Positions 9,428-20,883 of a stretch of DNA of 64,000 nt are shown here, one piece after another. The notes below the pieces were generated by a model. That model saw nothing but the letters and a program-made list of their open reading frames with translations, did no database searches and was not told the origin of the DNA. Source of the DNA: Geobacteraceae bacterium (GTDB lineage Bacteria; Desulfobacterota; Desulfuromonadia; Geobacterales; Pseudopelobacteraceae). Position 1 is the stretch's first letter. Each line of letters starts with the position of its first letter. Position numbers and translations under genes: made by a program. The stretch is taken from contig JANXZX010000209.1 of the NCBI GenBank assembly GCA_025355325.1, positions 1 through 64,000 on the forward strand, read 5' to 3'.

Positions 9428-11896
9428 TCAAATTTCACCATCCAATACCTCGCGCACCGTGTTCGCCAGATTTTGCAAGGAGAACGGTTTCTGGATAAAG
9501 TGTACCCCCAAATCGAGTACACCGTGCTGAGATATTGAATCGGCAGTATACCCCGACATGAAGAGACACTTGAGCTGTGGGTTGAGAGATGTAAGTTTAT
9601 TGGCAAGATCCTTGCCATTCATCTCAGGCATTATGACATCAGTTATGAGAAGGTGAATCTGCCCGACGTATTCTTTGACCTGGCAAATAGCTTCAGCCGG
9701 AGAGTTTGCCAACAGCACGGAATAGCCTTGTTTAGCGAGGATTGACGAAGTCATGGTCAGGATTGCAAGTTCATCCTCCACAAGCAGAATAGTCTCAAGA
9801 CCTCGTGGTGTCGGCAGTTCTTCGCCTTCCAGCTGTTTCAGAACGGCCGTTCCTGTATGCCGGGGAAGATATATAGAGAATGTCGCTCCTAATCCAGGTT
9901 CACTGTAGACGGTTATAAAGCCGTTGTTCTGCTTGACGACGCCGAACACTGTTGCCAAACCGAGACCAGTACCTTTACCCATCTCTTTGGTCGTAAAGAA
10001 AGGTTCAAAAACTCGATCCAGAATTTCCTTCTCCATGCCGCAGCCATTGTCGCTGACAACAAGTCGCACGTAGTCCCCTGGCAAAGCGTACTGATGAAGA
10101 ATGCAGTAGTCGCCTCCGATAACGATATTTTCGGTCTCAATGTAAATTTTTCCATCTTTGGAAATGGAGTCACGGGCATTGATACACAGGTTGGCAAGAA
10201 TCTGATCAATCTGGGACGGGTCTACTTTTATTTTCCATAGTTCAGCCGCCGGGTGCCATGACAATTGAATATCTTCGCCGATGAGGCGATTCAGCATCTT
10301 AAGCATGCCGGAAACGGTTTCGTTCAGATCAAGTACCTTGGGATCTATGGTCTGTTTTCGGGCAAAAGCCAACAGTTGTCTGGTAAGGTCTGCCGACTGT
10401 TCACCGGCCTTGCGTATTTGCTCCAGATATTGCTGCTGCAAAGCCTGATCAGGCTCAGATGAGGCCATACTGGCATATCCGAGAATGATACTCAGCTTGT
10501 TATTAAAATCGTGAGCGACGCCACCCGCAAGGCTTCCTATAGACTCCATTTTCTGAACCTGGCAGAGTTGGGATTCAAGCATCATCCTCTCTTTTTCAGC
10601 TGATTTCTGCTCAGTGATGTCACTGAAAACAGTCGCAAAGAAACCTGGTTTAGGACAATAGGCCCATATCTGATGGTAGCACTTACTCTCCGGTGAAAAG
10701 CTTTCAAATGAAATTGGTTCTCCATTTGCGGCAACTTTGCCAAATTTCTCAATCCAGTTTTTTTCGGTATTGGGCATAATTTCAAGCACTGTTTTGCCTA
10801 TCATATCAGCGGCGCTCAGTCCGGTTTGTTTTTCAAAGGCCGGGTTTACCTCAATAAACCGGTAGTCTGACGGATTACCATGTGCATCAAGGATCATCTC
10901 GTGAAATGAAAAACTATTGGCCATATTCTCAAACAAGAGGCGGTACTTTGCTTCACTCTCCTCTAAAGCTGCTGTACGTTTATGAATAGTGCCTTCTAAG
11001 CCATCCACAACACTTTTTAGCCTGAAAGACATCTTATTGAATGAAGTTGCAATTTCGTTCATCTCATGAGTGAAGACCTCCGGAATAGCCACGCCAAGAT
11101 TTTCAATATCATTTGAAATTGATTCGGCTTGGGATCTGAAATTTTGGAGGGGATCCAATACAAAACGGTTTATCAGCTTATTTTGCAGAAAGAACACCAG
11201 AAGTAAAAGTGAAAGAAGTACCGCTGAAAGCTGGATAGAAAAATGGTCTGCGTCACCGTAAGCTTCAGCAAGAGGTATGTGTATTGAAATGGCGGATACT
11301 ACCTCACCTTCAACCCGGTTAAAACTGCGCGCAGTGCCATATGCCTTAACCAGATTTCCAGGGGCCATATCAGATGAGCTGTGGCACCGCAGGCATCCTT
11401 TCCCCATCTTTTCCCCACGTATAAGAGTGTAAAAGTAAGGTTGACCGTTTATATCCTTCACTCCGGATGTTTTCTGGAGACTCTTGTCACTATTCAGGCG
11501 GTGTATGAAATCACTCTCAAGGTCATCAGCTTCATTTTGGGGACTTCTGGCATTTATGGCGGCTTCCTTGTAGTAGTAATGGATTCCGATATTCTTATCA
11601 AATACTTTGCCTATCTCTCTGACTGCATAAGTGGATGACATCCATGCAGGATCAAAGAAGTCAGGATCATTTTTGGCATCGATTAAGTCATATATCTTCG
11701 GTTTTAATTGTTCATTAAAGTAAGAGTGAAAGGCAAGATTATGCTGAAGGAGGATGAGACTCATATTTTCCGCGACTGTATATGAAAAACGCTTTTGGAA
11801 GTAGTTTACAGCACATACCATTGAAACAGATAATGTCGCCAACAACAAAAAAGCTGTGAAGTTTAAACGCACTTTAAGTTTAGAAAATATCGTCAT
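9428..11896 (-). CDS. Histidine kinase with periplasmic haem c sensor domain and C-terminal receiver
   Basis: An 822-residue sensor kinase. The start ATG at 11896 is preferred over an upstream in-frame ATG because GGAGG precedes it by six bases. A first membrane helix (about 10-32) and a second (about 225-245) bracket a DUF3365/Tll0287-like periplasmic domain containing GCLRCHS, a CxxCH motif for covalent haem c near residue 168. After HAMP come PAS ([15 protein letters not shown]... FSDITEQK), HisKA ([12 protein letters not shown], near 459), HATPase ([28 protein letters not shown]) and a C-terminal receiver ([24 protein letters not shown]). Such haem sensors are typical of Geobacter and are thought to read redox state or small gases. 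The receiver at the end lacks an output domain. Confidence 0.9.
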   Translation of the reverse strand: MTIFSKLKVRLNFTAFLLLATLSVSMVCAVNYFQKRFSYTVAENMSLILLQHNLAFHSYFNEQLKPKIYDLIDAKNDPDFFDPAWMSSTYAVREIGKVFDKNIGIHYYYKEAAINARSPQNEADDLESDFIHRLNSDKSLQKTSGVKDINGQPYFYTLIRGEKMGKGCLRCHSSSDMAPGNLVKAYGTARSFNRVEGEVVSAISIHIPLAEAYGDADHFSIQLSAVLLSLLLLVFFLQNKLINRFVLDPLQNFRSQAESISNDIENLGVAIPEVFTHEMNEIATSFNKMSFRLKSVVDGLEGTIHKRTAALEESEAKYRLLFENMANSFSFHEMILDAHGNPSDYRFIEVNPAFEKQTGLSAADMIGKTVLEIMPNTEKNWIEKFGKVAANGEPISFESFSPESKCYHQIWAYCPKPGFFATVFSDITEQKSAEKERMMLESQLCQVQKMESIGSLAGGVAHDFNNKLSIILGYASMASSEPDQALQQQYLEQIRKAGEQSADLTRQLLAFARKQTIDPKVLDLNETVSGMLKMLNRLIGEDIQLSWHPAAELWKIKVDPSQIDQILANLCINARDSISKDGKIYIETENIVIGGDYCILHQYALPGDYVRLVVSDNGCGMEKEILDRVFEPFFTTKEMGKGTGLGLATVFGVVKQNNGFITVYSEPGLGATFSIYLPRHTGTAVLKQLEGEELPTPRGLETILLVEDELAILTMTSSILAKQGYSVLLANSPAEAICQVKEYVGQIHLLITDVIMPEMNGKDLANKLTSLNPQLKCLFMSGYTADSISQHGVLDLGVHFIQKPFSLQNLANTVREVLDGEI

Positions 11897-12222
11897 ACTT
11901 TGCCTCCATCGCATCTTCATGCCTTCAGCCGCCGAAAAAGTACTATGATGGTTTTTCTGTATAGAGAAGACCGGCAGGTGTCTATCTATCGGCCTGCCGA
12001 TGATATGAGTGTCGTTTAGATAATTCCAAAAAAAAGAGCTTATAGATAATTATGTTCATGTTCTAATAAACTATAACAAACATTTATATATGTCAATAAA
12101 GATATTTAAACGTATGTTTCACGGTGTTATCTTGTACACGCTATACGGCGGCTTGACATCCAGCGGTTAAGTGCTTAACTCATAGTTATAGAAGTACATA
12201 TAACGCAAAAAAGAGGCCGGAA
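11897..12222. promoter_or_regulatory. Divergent intergenic region between haem kinase and clpB
   Basis: This 326-base gene-free stretch is AT-rich. On the clpB side there is TTGACA at 12153-12158 followed by a perfect inverted repeat GTTAAG-TG-CTTAAC (12166-12179) lying in the would-be spacer, which could be an operator for a heat-shock repressor; the -10 is not clear. On the kinase side the minus-strand leader has a seven-pair hairpin CGGCAGG/CCTGCCG (about 11974-11999) of unknown role. No known riboswitch core was recognised. Confidence 0.35.
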
Positions 12223-14826
<2,604 letters not shown>

Positions 14827-14837
14827 AACCGCAACCA

Positions 14838-14874
14838 TAAAAAAAGGGCCCACGTCATGTGGGCCCTTTTTATT
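14838..14874. terminator. Bidirectional terminator between clpB and the aminotransferase gene
   Basis: A perfect eight-pair stem GGGCCCAC / GTGGGCCC (14846-14853 and 14859-14866) with a five-base loop is flanked by an A-tract on the left and a T-tract on the right, so it can end transcription from both convergent genes. Confidence 0.9.
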
Positions 14875-14902
14875 TCAACACTTCAGATGCTCAAACCGCT
14901 GA

Positions 14903-16207
14903 TCAAGCGAGATCCAAAACTCCCTGATAAATGATGTCAAACAGTTCCTGAATATTCTCCTCAGCAATGCAGGAGAAGGCGATACGGAGGTCCGTCTTGG
15001 TGGTGGAAATGGCACCGACGCCATACTTATCGAGCAAGTGGATACGCAGTTTTTCAGCTTCCACCGTTTTCAGCTTCAGGCACATGAAGTAACCGGAGTT
15101 GAACGGATAGTAGTCCCACGCTTTTTCGTATTTGCCGCTGTTGAGAACCTGCTTGGTCTTCAGGGCGCGACCCTTCATGACCTGGAATTTTTCTTCCTTC
15201 TGGACAAGGAACTGGGGCGAACGAAGCGCCTCAATGACAAACGTCTGGGAAGGATGCGGACAATTGGAGATCTTGGCACGGATAATACCCATAGCCTTTT
15301 TTTCGAGGGCGGTTATGACCGGTGTGTTTTCATACTCGTTGCCATCGGCAAAAGTGATGAAACCGGTTCGGAAGCCCCATACGAATTCTTCCTTGGTAGC
15401 GCCATCCAGTTTGATCGCCAGGATGCGCGGGTGAAGGTTGGCCAGCTTGCCGAACAATGATTCCTTGAGGCTGTCTTCATAGAAAAGACCAAAATAGGCG
15501 TCGTCAGCGATGGCTACTACGTTGCAGCCCGCTTCAGCAACTTCTTTGATAGCAGCCACGATGGCATTACCTTCAGCAACCGTCGGGGTATAGCCGCTCG
15601 GATTGTTGGGGAAGTTAAGCAGAACAACGGCTTTCCCTTTTTCTTCGGCAGTATTCTTTAATTCGGTTTTAAATGCTTCCACATCATAGCCGCCGGATGC
15701 GGTAAAAGTCGGGTGTTTCTTGACGATGGCACCGTTGCAGGTACCGAAGGTCAAATTATAGTTACCCCAGAGCATATCAGGAAGAATCAGATGATCCCCC
15801 TTGTCAACGAACATGTCGCCTACGATGGAGAGACCGTGGGTCAAAGCGTTGGTAACAATCGGGTTGCTGAAATGCTTACCGTTCTGGCTAGGGTTCTCCC
15901 GCAACATTTTTTCACGCCACAGCGCACGCAGTTCCGGCTTGCCGGCAGGAGGGGCATAGGGATAAATATCCTTCGGATCAAAAGCGGACAGCTTGTCCTG
16001 AATGCACTGTAGGAACATCGGCCCGCCGTTCTCGGTGGCGATGCCGATAGTGGCATTGTATTTATGAGCTTTGTCCTTGGCTTCGGCTGACTGGGTCAGG
16101 ATTCCCTTGGGAAAGAAGAGGTTCTTTCCAAGATCGGACAGCATTTCCAAGACATGCGGGCTGTGCTGGGTAAGCAGATCATTCAGTTCTTGTGCCAATG
16201 GGTTCAT
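14903..16207 (-). CDS. PLP-dependent class I/II aminotransferase
   Basis: A 434-residue fold-type I aminotransferase, longer than standard AspC. Motifs seen are NFPNNPSGYTPT (the NPTG-like cofactor loop), AIADDAYFG (Asp contacting pyridine N) and LDGATKEEFVWGFR, where the Lys should form the internal aldimine. A start at ATG 16207 is chosen because CAGGAGG precedes it; upstream in-frame ATG codons lack a ribosome site. Substrate is probably an aromatic or dicarboxylic amino acid but cannot be fixed from the sequence. It has its own sigma70-like promoter (16282-16310). Confidence 0.8.
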   Translation of the reverse strand: MNPLAQELNDLLTQHSPHVLEMLSDLGKNLFFPKGILTQSAEAKDKAHKYNATIGIATENGGPMFLQCIQDKLSAFDPKDIYPYAPPAGKPELRALWREKMLRENPSQNGKHFSNPIVTNALTHGLSIVGDMFVDKGDHLILPDMLWGNYNLTFGTCNGAIVKKHPTFTASGGYDVEAFKTELKNTAEEKGKAVVLLNFPNNPSGYTPTVAEGNAIVAAIKEVAEAGCNVVAIADDAYFGLFYEDSLKESLFGKLANLHPRILAIKLDGATKEEFVWGFRTGFITFADGNEYENTPVITALEKKAMGIIRAKISNCPHPSQTFVIEALRSPQFLVQKEEKFQVMKGRALKTKQVLNSGKYEKAWDYYPFNSGYFMCLKLKTVEAEKLRIHLLDKYGVGAISTTKTDLRIAFSCIAEENIQELFDIIYQGVLDLA

Positions 16208-16281
16208 TGTTTTCCTCCTGGAGTTTTTAAAAGCTGTACTCATCATAAGATCAACAGCAAAGTGCTCGGTGTGAAAAAGCA

Positions 16282-16310
16282 ATAGAACAGTACCCGCCTT
16301 GTTTTGTCAA
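16282..16310 (-). promoter_or_regulatory. Sigma70-type promoter of the aminotransferase gene with overlapping dyad
   Basis: The minus strand reads TTGACA (16305-16310), a 17-base spacer and TTCTAT (16282-16287). A perfect inverted repeat GTCAAT-AGGGA-ATTGAC (16306-16322) overlaps the -35 and could be a repressor site. Confidence 0.55.
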
Positions 16311-16353
16311 TAGGGAATTGACCTCCAGGATCATATTACGGGCATAACGACGA

Positions 16354-16998
16354 CTACTTCCGAACAAATATTTCCTTGGCCAGATTCGTATCAATCGCAA
16401 ATTCCGAGTAGCCTACCCTGAAAATATATGAAGGATACGCCTGCACAAGAATAATTTTGTTACCCGGCAGAACTCCCATCGCCATCAGCTTTTGCATTTT
16501 TTTGTTATCCTCAGTCTGGATGTAGGCAATTTCCCCCTCCTGCCCCGATTTGAACTCCGTCAGCGGCACAACTCCCAGATCACCATCAGCCCGTGCCTTA
16601 TGGCAGCACTCACCCGGAGGAATCGGCTTGCCGTGCGGACAGGTGGTCGGATGATTGAGCATGGTGCACACTTTGACATCCGCCCCTTCATTGAGCAAAT
16701 GCTCGAACTGACATGCCTTGAACTCGGCATCATCGCCGCGAATATTGAGCACATCCATCATCAGGCGTTCCGCCAAACGATGGCGGCGGATCGTCATTTT
16801 GCCTTCATCCAGCCCTTCGGGGCGGAAATAGATCATTCCCTGACGGATCTCGATCAGGGCATGATCGGTCAGCTCACGATAGGCGGCGTCATCCGTTGGG
16901 AAACCCATTTTTTCAGGGTCGAGAAAAGCTGCCCCGCCCTCTTCCACCGCAATCCACAGCGCTTCAAGTATCTCTTCTGCTTTTTCCGAAAGCTTCAT
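16354..16998 (-). CDS. DtxR-family iron regulator fused to a FeoA domain
   Basis: Residues 1-70 are a winged-helix DNA-binding domain; the centre carries DtxR-type dimerisation and metal-binding features (RRHRLAERLMMDVL, CQFEHLL, CPHGKPIPPGECC), and the last about 75 residues form an SH3-like FeoA domain (LTEFKSGQEGEIAYI... MGVLPGNKIILVQ). Proteins with this architecture repress iron uptake genes when Fe(II) is plentiful; the FeoA part may instead assist FeoB. It is the last gene of the feoB operon and its ATG overlaps the stop of the Cys-rich gene. IdeR-like behaviour is an inference from family. Confidence 0.85.
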   Translation of the reverse strand: MKLSEKAEEILEALWIAVEEGGAAFLDPEKMGFPTDDAAYRELTDHALIEIRQGMIYFRPEGLDEGKMTIRRHRLAERLMMDVLNIRGDDAEFKACQFEHLLNEGADVKVCTMLNHPTTCPHGKPIPPGECCHKARADGDLGVVPLTEFKSGQEGEIAYIQTEDNKKMQKLMAMGVLPGNKIILVQAYPSYIFRVGYSEFAIDTNLAKEIFVRK

Positions 16999-17186
16999 TC
17001 CCCGCCTCCTCTATTCAGTTCTTTCTTACCGAAGATTGTTTTCAGTTTTTTGACCACACCGGATTCCAGCGGGTTCTTGTAGTTGCAGCGCGGACAGTGC
17101 ACGCTATGACAGCCGCCGGAACAGCCTCCACACCCTTTCTTGCCGTTTTCTTCATCAAATTCCAAACCGCAGAACCCGCAAATCAT
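16995..17186 (-). CDS. Small Cys-rich (zinc-ribbon-like) protein of the feo operon
   Basis: A 63-residue protein with eight cysteines: CGFCG, GCGGCSGGCHSVHCPRC, followed by a basic tail (KKLKTIFGKKELN). The paired CxxC arrangement suggests a zinc ribbon or iron-sulfur site. It overlaps both neighbours by four bases (ATGA type), so it is translated with feoB and dtxR-feoA. By position it could replace FeoC, the small Fe-S/wHTH protein found in other Feo systems, but there is no sequence similarity to show that. Confidence 0.75.
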   Translation of the reverse strand: MICGFCGLEFDEENGKKGCGGCSGGCHSVHCPRCNYKNPLESGVVKKLKTIFGKKELNRGGGE

Positions 17187-19168
17187 GACAGTAAACCGGT
17201 TATCAATAAAGCTTTATTCAGCACATAGCCGCTACCAAAAGCCAGCAGACTGACAAAGAGGCCGATAGAGCTGGCGACCTTCCAGCCGCGCTCCTTTTTC
17301 ATAATCAGGAATTGGGCAATACACGGGATAAAAAGGGTCAAGGTCACCGCAGCGACGGTCAGCTGACGGGCATCCATCAAACCTTTGGTCTGCAATTCGT
17401 ACAGACCGGCAGCACCGTAATCGCGTCGGAAAAATCCGAAAATAAAGGCGACCGCTGTCTCTTTCGGCAGGCCAATCGAAGCCATTACCGGTGTCATGGC
17501 AGTTATCATTTTCTCGAAGAAACCGGTAATCTTGCCGAGCCAAAGCAGCACCGAAGCGAGTACGAACAGCGGCAGAATCTCCATGAAGTACCACTGCATT
17601 CGGGTATAGGTCTTGGTAACAACATTGCCCAGCTGCGGCAGGCGCATCGGCGGAAGCTCCATATAAAACATAGGCGCCTCACCGGGAAGGATTTTTGCCG
17701 AAAGCATCCCGACCACGATGAACAGCAGCAGCAGGCAACCTCCCCACACCGCCAGAGCACCGGGAAACTTCGAGAGCAGCGACATGATGACCCCCAGTTG
17801 CGCCGAACAGGGGATCGTAAGCGACAGAAGGATTGTGGCTATGACCCGTTCACGGGTGGTTTCAAGGGTGCGTGTAACCATAGTAGCCATTGTGTCACAG
17901 CCAAAACCGAGCACCATCGGGATCACCGCCCGACCGGTAAGCCCGAAATGTTTGAATATGCGATCAACCAGCAGTGCCAGGCGCGGGAAGTACCCAGTAT
18001 CTTCTAGAAAAGAGAAGAAGACAAAGAAGGTGGCCACTATCGGCAGGATAATACCGACCGCATAGCGGATGCCAAGGGTAATAATTCCATACTCGCCAAC
18101 AAACAACTCCTGGATTATCTCCCACGGGATCACGCTTTGAACTACTCCGATTATCCAGGGATTGAAAATCTCAACAAACAGCTTCTTTTCCAAAAAATCC
18201 ACCACGGTACCGGCGCCGAAAACCCCGACGAACTGGTACAGACCAAAATAAAGCACTATCAACAGCATCGGAATACCGGTCAGTGGCTGGACCGCAAGCC
18301 GCGACAGCCGCTCGGCGGCGGTCACCACCCGTTTTAACGGGGCCGTAAAAACACCATTCACCAGTTGACGGACCATATCGTTCCGTTCCAGAGACAAATC
18401 AAGGTGAAACGATTCGCGGCGATCAAAGGCAATTTCACGTATTTTTTCAGACAGGGGAGCATACCCGTCACCCTCGCGATGACGTACCAGTTCGGCAATC
18501 TCCTCGTCCTGCTGTAGCAGCAGTAAAGCCAGGGCACGACGGGAGAGAATATATTCTCCCTGCATCAGGCATGCTACTTCTTTAATGTCGCGCTCCAAAA
18601 GGCGGCTGTATTCAAAACGCTGCTGTTCGCAGGGGCAGCGATATGCATTCATTGCCGACCTGATGTCATCTATGCCCCGCTTACGGGCGGTCGCCGCTCC
18701 AACAACCGGAATGCCGAGCTTCTGCTGTAGCAGATCGATATCAATGGCAAGCCCCATCCGCTCGGCTTCATCCAGAATATTTACCACCAGAATTACCGGC
18801 AGACCAGCCTCTATCAACTGGATAGTCATAGCCAGCATCCGCTCAAGGTTGCGGGCATCGAGGACATGGATCACGACATCGGGAGTCTCGTGCAGCAAAA
18901 TCTCTCGCGCCACCCGCTCCTCTTCAGTAATGGTGTGGATTGAATACATGCCGGGGGTATCGATAACTTCCCACTGCTGCCCGTCTATTGTGGCATTGCC
19001 ACGCGAAACTTCAACCGAGGTGCCGGGATAATTGGAAACCGTTACGTATGCTCCGGTCAAGGCGTTAAACAACACGCTCTTGCCGACATTGGGATTTCCC
19101 ACCAAAGCCACTTTTCTGGCATTTCCGTGATTAATTATTTCAGTTTTTTTGCTGCAACATGAGGCCAT
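17183..19168 (-). CDS. feoB: Ferrous iron transporter FeoB
   Basis: Inner-membrane Fe(II) permease of 661 residues. The N-terminal G domain shows GNPNVGKS (G1, near 23), NYPGTSVE (switch I), DTPGMY (G3) and NILDEAE (G4), followed by a helical domain and a C-terminal membrane region with two Gate motifs (VIPMVLGFGCDTMAT; FFRRDYGAAG). In anaerobic iron reducers Fe(II) uptake through Feo is the expected main route. A Fur-box-like site lies 22 bases upstream of the start and the fur terminator precedes that, so the operon begins here. Confidence 0.95.
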   Translation of the reverse strand: MASCCSKKTEIINHGNARKVALVGNPNVGKSVLFNALTGAYVTVSNYPGTSVEVSRGNATIDGQQWEVIDTPGMYSIHTITEEERVAREILLHETPDVVIHVLDARNLERMLAMTIQLIEAGLPVILVVNILDEAERMGLAIDIDLLQQKLGIPVVGAATARKRGIDDIRSAMNAYRCPCEQQRFEYSRLLERDIKEVACLMQGEYILSRRALALLLLQQDEEIAELVRHREGDGYAPLSEKIREIAFDRRESFHLDLSLERNDMVRQLVNGVFTAPLKRVVTAAERLSRLAVQPLTGIPMLLIVLYFGLYQFVGVFGAGTVVDFLEKKLFVEIFNPWIIGVVQSVIPWEIIQELFVGEYGIITLGIRYAVGIILPIVATFFVFFSFLEDTGYFPRLALLVDRIFKHFGLTGRAVIPMVLGFGCDTMATMVTRTLETTRERVIATILLSLTIPCSAQLGVIMSLLSKFPGALAVWGGCLLLLFIVVGMLSAKILPGEAPMFYMELPPMRLPQLGNVVTKTYTRMQWYFMEILPLFVLASVLLWLGKITGFFEKMITAMTPVMASIGLPKETAVAFIFGFFRRDYGAAGLYELQTKGLMDARQLTVAAVTLTLFIPCIAQFLIMKKERGWKVASSIGLFVSLLAFGSGYVLNKALLITGLLS

Positions 19169-19190
19169 GATTTCTTCCTTGGTTTGCTTT

Positions 19191-19205
19191 TGATATTCAT
19201 TTTCA
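19191..19205 (-). promoter_or_regulatory. Fur box upstream of feoB
   Basis: On the minus strand TGAAAATGAATATCA matches 13 of 15 bases of the 7-1-7 Fur box consensus TGATAATNATTATCA. It lies between the fur terminator and the feoB start, where it would repress the feo operon under iron-replete conditions. Confidence 0.7.
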
Positions 19206-19214
19206 GTTACTGGT

Positions 19215-19246
19215 AAAAATAATACCCTCCCGATACAAGGAGGGTA
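19215..19246 (-). terminator. Terminator downstream of fur
   Basis: The minus strand forms TACCCTCC, an eight-base loop, GGAGGGTA, then TTATTTTT. It separates fur from the feo operon. Confidence 0.8.
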
Positions 19247-19259
19247 CTTGATTTACTGA

Positions 19260-19691
19260 TTACTGCCTGCAGGCAGCACAGAGGCCGTACATTTCCATCT
19301 TATGACTCTTGATCATAAAACCGTGACGAGCTGCAATCTCGTTCTGTAATTTTTCAATTGTTTCATCCTCAAACTCAATAATTGAATTGCAGCCGGTGCA
19401 GACCAGATGATCATGGTGCTCGCCCGCCACAATATGCTCATAGCGTGTTTGACCGTCATGCAGCAGTATTTCGCGGGCCAGGCCGGCTTCGACAAACAGC
19501 TTGAGAGTGCGATAGACAGTGGCATAGCCAATACCCGGATTGCTGAATTTAATTTTAAGGTACAGTTCTTCAACACTGACGTGCTGATGGGTGGAGAGAA
19601 ATATATCGAGGATGATATCACGTTGGCGGGTGGAACGAAGTCCCTTGGATGTCGCAAAATCGTTAAATATCTTCTTTTTTTCGAGTATCAT
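19260..19691 (-). CDS. fur: Ferric uptake regulator, Fur family
   Basis: A 143-residue Fur-family repressor. The N-terminal winged helix includes SKGLRSTRQRDIILDIFL and GYATVYRTLKLF; the dimerisation domain has the HEHHDHLVC-type metal site (GEHHDHLVCTGC) and a second Cys pair at the C-terminus (GLCAACR). Fur is favoured over PerR/Zur because it sits next to feoB and both genes carry Fur-box-like sites. Start ATG 19691 follows AAGGAGGG. Confidence 0.9.
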   Translation of the reverse strand: MILEKKKIFNDFATSKGLRSTRQRDIILDIFLSTHQHVSVEELYLKIKFSNPGIGYATVYRTLKLFVEAGLAREILLHDGQTRYEHIVAGEHHDHLVCTGCNSIIEFEDETIEKLQNEIAARHGFMIKSHKMEMYGLCAACRQ

Positions 19692-19704
19692 TCGCCCTCC
19701 TTAT

Positions 19705-19719
19705 TGAACATGAATATCA
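19705..19719 (-). promoter_or_regulatory. Fur-box-like autoregulatory operator of fur
   Basis: TGAACATGAATATCA (plus strand) matches 12 of 15 bases of the Fur box and is centred in a wider dyad (ATTGA...TCAAT, and CTCCTTAT...ATAAGGAG around it) 14 bases before the fur start codon. This fits negative autoregulation. Confidence 0.6.
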
Positions 19720-19763
19720 ATATAAGGAGGACGAATAAAAAATGCAAGCTTTATTTTTGAAAA

Positions 19764-20657
19764 TTATTTCTGACCGACAGCTAACAGATGCCTGCCTACC
19801 CAGTTCCTGGCAAACTGATAGGCGGTACGACCGCACCGCTTACTTTTGTCATGTGACCACTGGATCGCATCCCGCTCGATTTCGCTGCTCCAGGGAATTT
19901 TCACATCGCGCAGGCTGCATTCTTTTTCAACATTCAGCCGAACCGCATCAAGGTAGCGATCCTGTGAAAACGCATAGAAGGCGACCCAAATGCCGAATCG
20001 GTCCGAAAGAGACACTTTCTCCTCCATCGCCTCGCTCTGTTGAAGTTCGCCTTTAACGAATTTCCCCCCCAGATGATCGGATTCATATTCCGGCAATAGA
20101 TGACGGCGGTTGGAGGTGACGTAAATCAGGACATTTTCAGGCGCCGAATACACGGACCCGTCAAGGGCGCTCTTCAGCATCTTGTAGCTCAATTCACCGA
20201 CTTCGAAGGTAAGGTCGTCACAAAGCAGAATAAATCGGTACGGTTGATTCTCAACGGCAGTAAAGATTTCCGAAAGATAAATAAGATCTTCCTTTTCGAC
20301 CTGAATGAACCGTAACCCCTGCGGACCGAATTCATTCAGCAGCGCTTTAACCAGCGATGACTTTCCTGAACCGCGCGAACCCCATAACAGCGCGTTGTTG
20401 GCAGGCAGTCCGGCAAGAAACTGGCGGGTGTTGCTGACCATGATTTCTTTCTGTTCTTCTACGCCGAGAAGTTCCGAGAGCATAGTTGTATCAGTCACCC
20501 GGACCGGTTCAAGATACCCGGAAAATGAGTGACGCCGCCAGTTTGCAGCGTGACAGAGTGCCCAATCGATGGGAGCCACAGCTTTCGGAAGGAGCATTTC
20601 GACAGAACCCAACACGCGCTCAAGTTGGGCAACAACTTCAGGTTTCAAGTTAAACAT
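19764..20657 (-). CDS. DUF815-family P-loop ATPase
   Basis: A 297-residue AAA-like ATPase. Walker A is WGSRGSGKSSLVKAL near 103, Walker B is FILLCDDLTFE, and a sensor-1-like VTSNRRHLLPE follows, all hallmarks of DUF815. The cellular role of the family is not established. A start at ATG 20657 is used because it begins the conserved region; the longer upstream frame lacks a ribosome site. The gene lies upstream of fur on the same strand but with its own 70-base gap and the fur operator between. Confidence 0.85.
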   Translation of the reverse strand: MFNLKPEVVAQLERVLGSVEMLLPKAVAPIDWALCHAANWRRHSFSGYLEPVRVTDTTMLSELLGVEEQKEIMVSNTRQFLAGLPANNALLWGSRGSGKSSLVKALLNEFGPQGLRFIQVEKEDLIYLSEIFTAVENQPYRFILLCDDLTFEVGELSYKMLKSALDGSVYSAPENVLIYVTSNRRHLLPEYESDHLGGKFVKGELQQSEAMEEKVSLSDRFGIWVAFYAFSQDRYLDAVRLNVEKECSLRDVKIPWSSEIERDAIQWSHDKSKRCGRTAYQFARNWVGRHLLAVGQK

Positions 20658-20812
20658 GTTTTTTGTCTCTCTTTTTTTTATTGATGTGTATGACATTCAA
20701 TGCATGGCAGCGGCAGGGCTAACTAGCTGGGAAATGGCACTAAAATGCGGACACACTCTATACGTCATCCGGTGGTGTGCTGTCAAATCAAAAAACTGCA
20801 CTGATTCTTCTA

Positions 20813-20863
20813 TTGCTATTTGATTTCATTTTAATATAAAAAATCGGTAGATAAATCTGCCGA
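20813..20863 (+). promoter_or_regulatory. metF promoter and 5' hairpin
   Basis: TTGCTA (20813-20818), 16 bases, TATAAA (20835-20840) form a plausible sigma70 promoter. Immediately after it TCGGTAGAT-AA-ATCTGCCGA (20844-20863) can form a nine-pair stem at the very 5' end of the transcript, likely stabilising the mRNA. It does not match a SAM or SAH riboswitch that I recognise. Confidence 0.45.
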
Positions 20864-20883
20864 ATAAACAGTTGTGGAGAATT

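Noticed and set aside
11974-11999. Second riboswitch upstream of the haem kinase
   Set aside because: There is a stable hairpin but no conserved aptamer core such as GEMM, cobalamin or SAM sequences.
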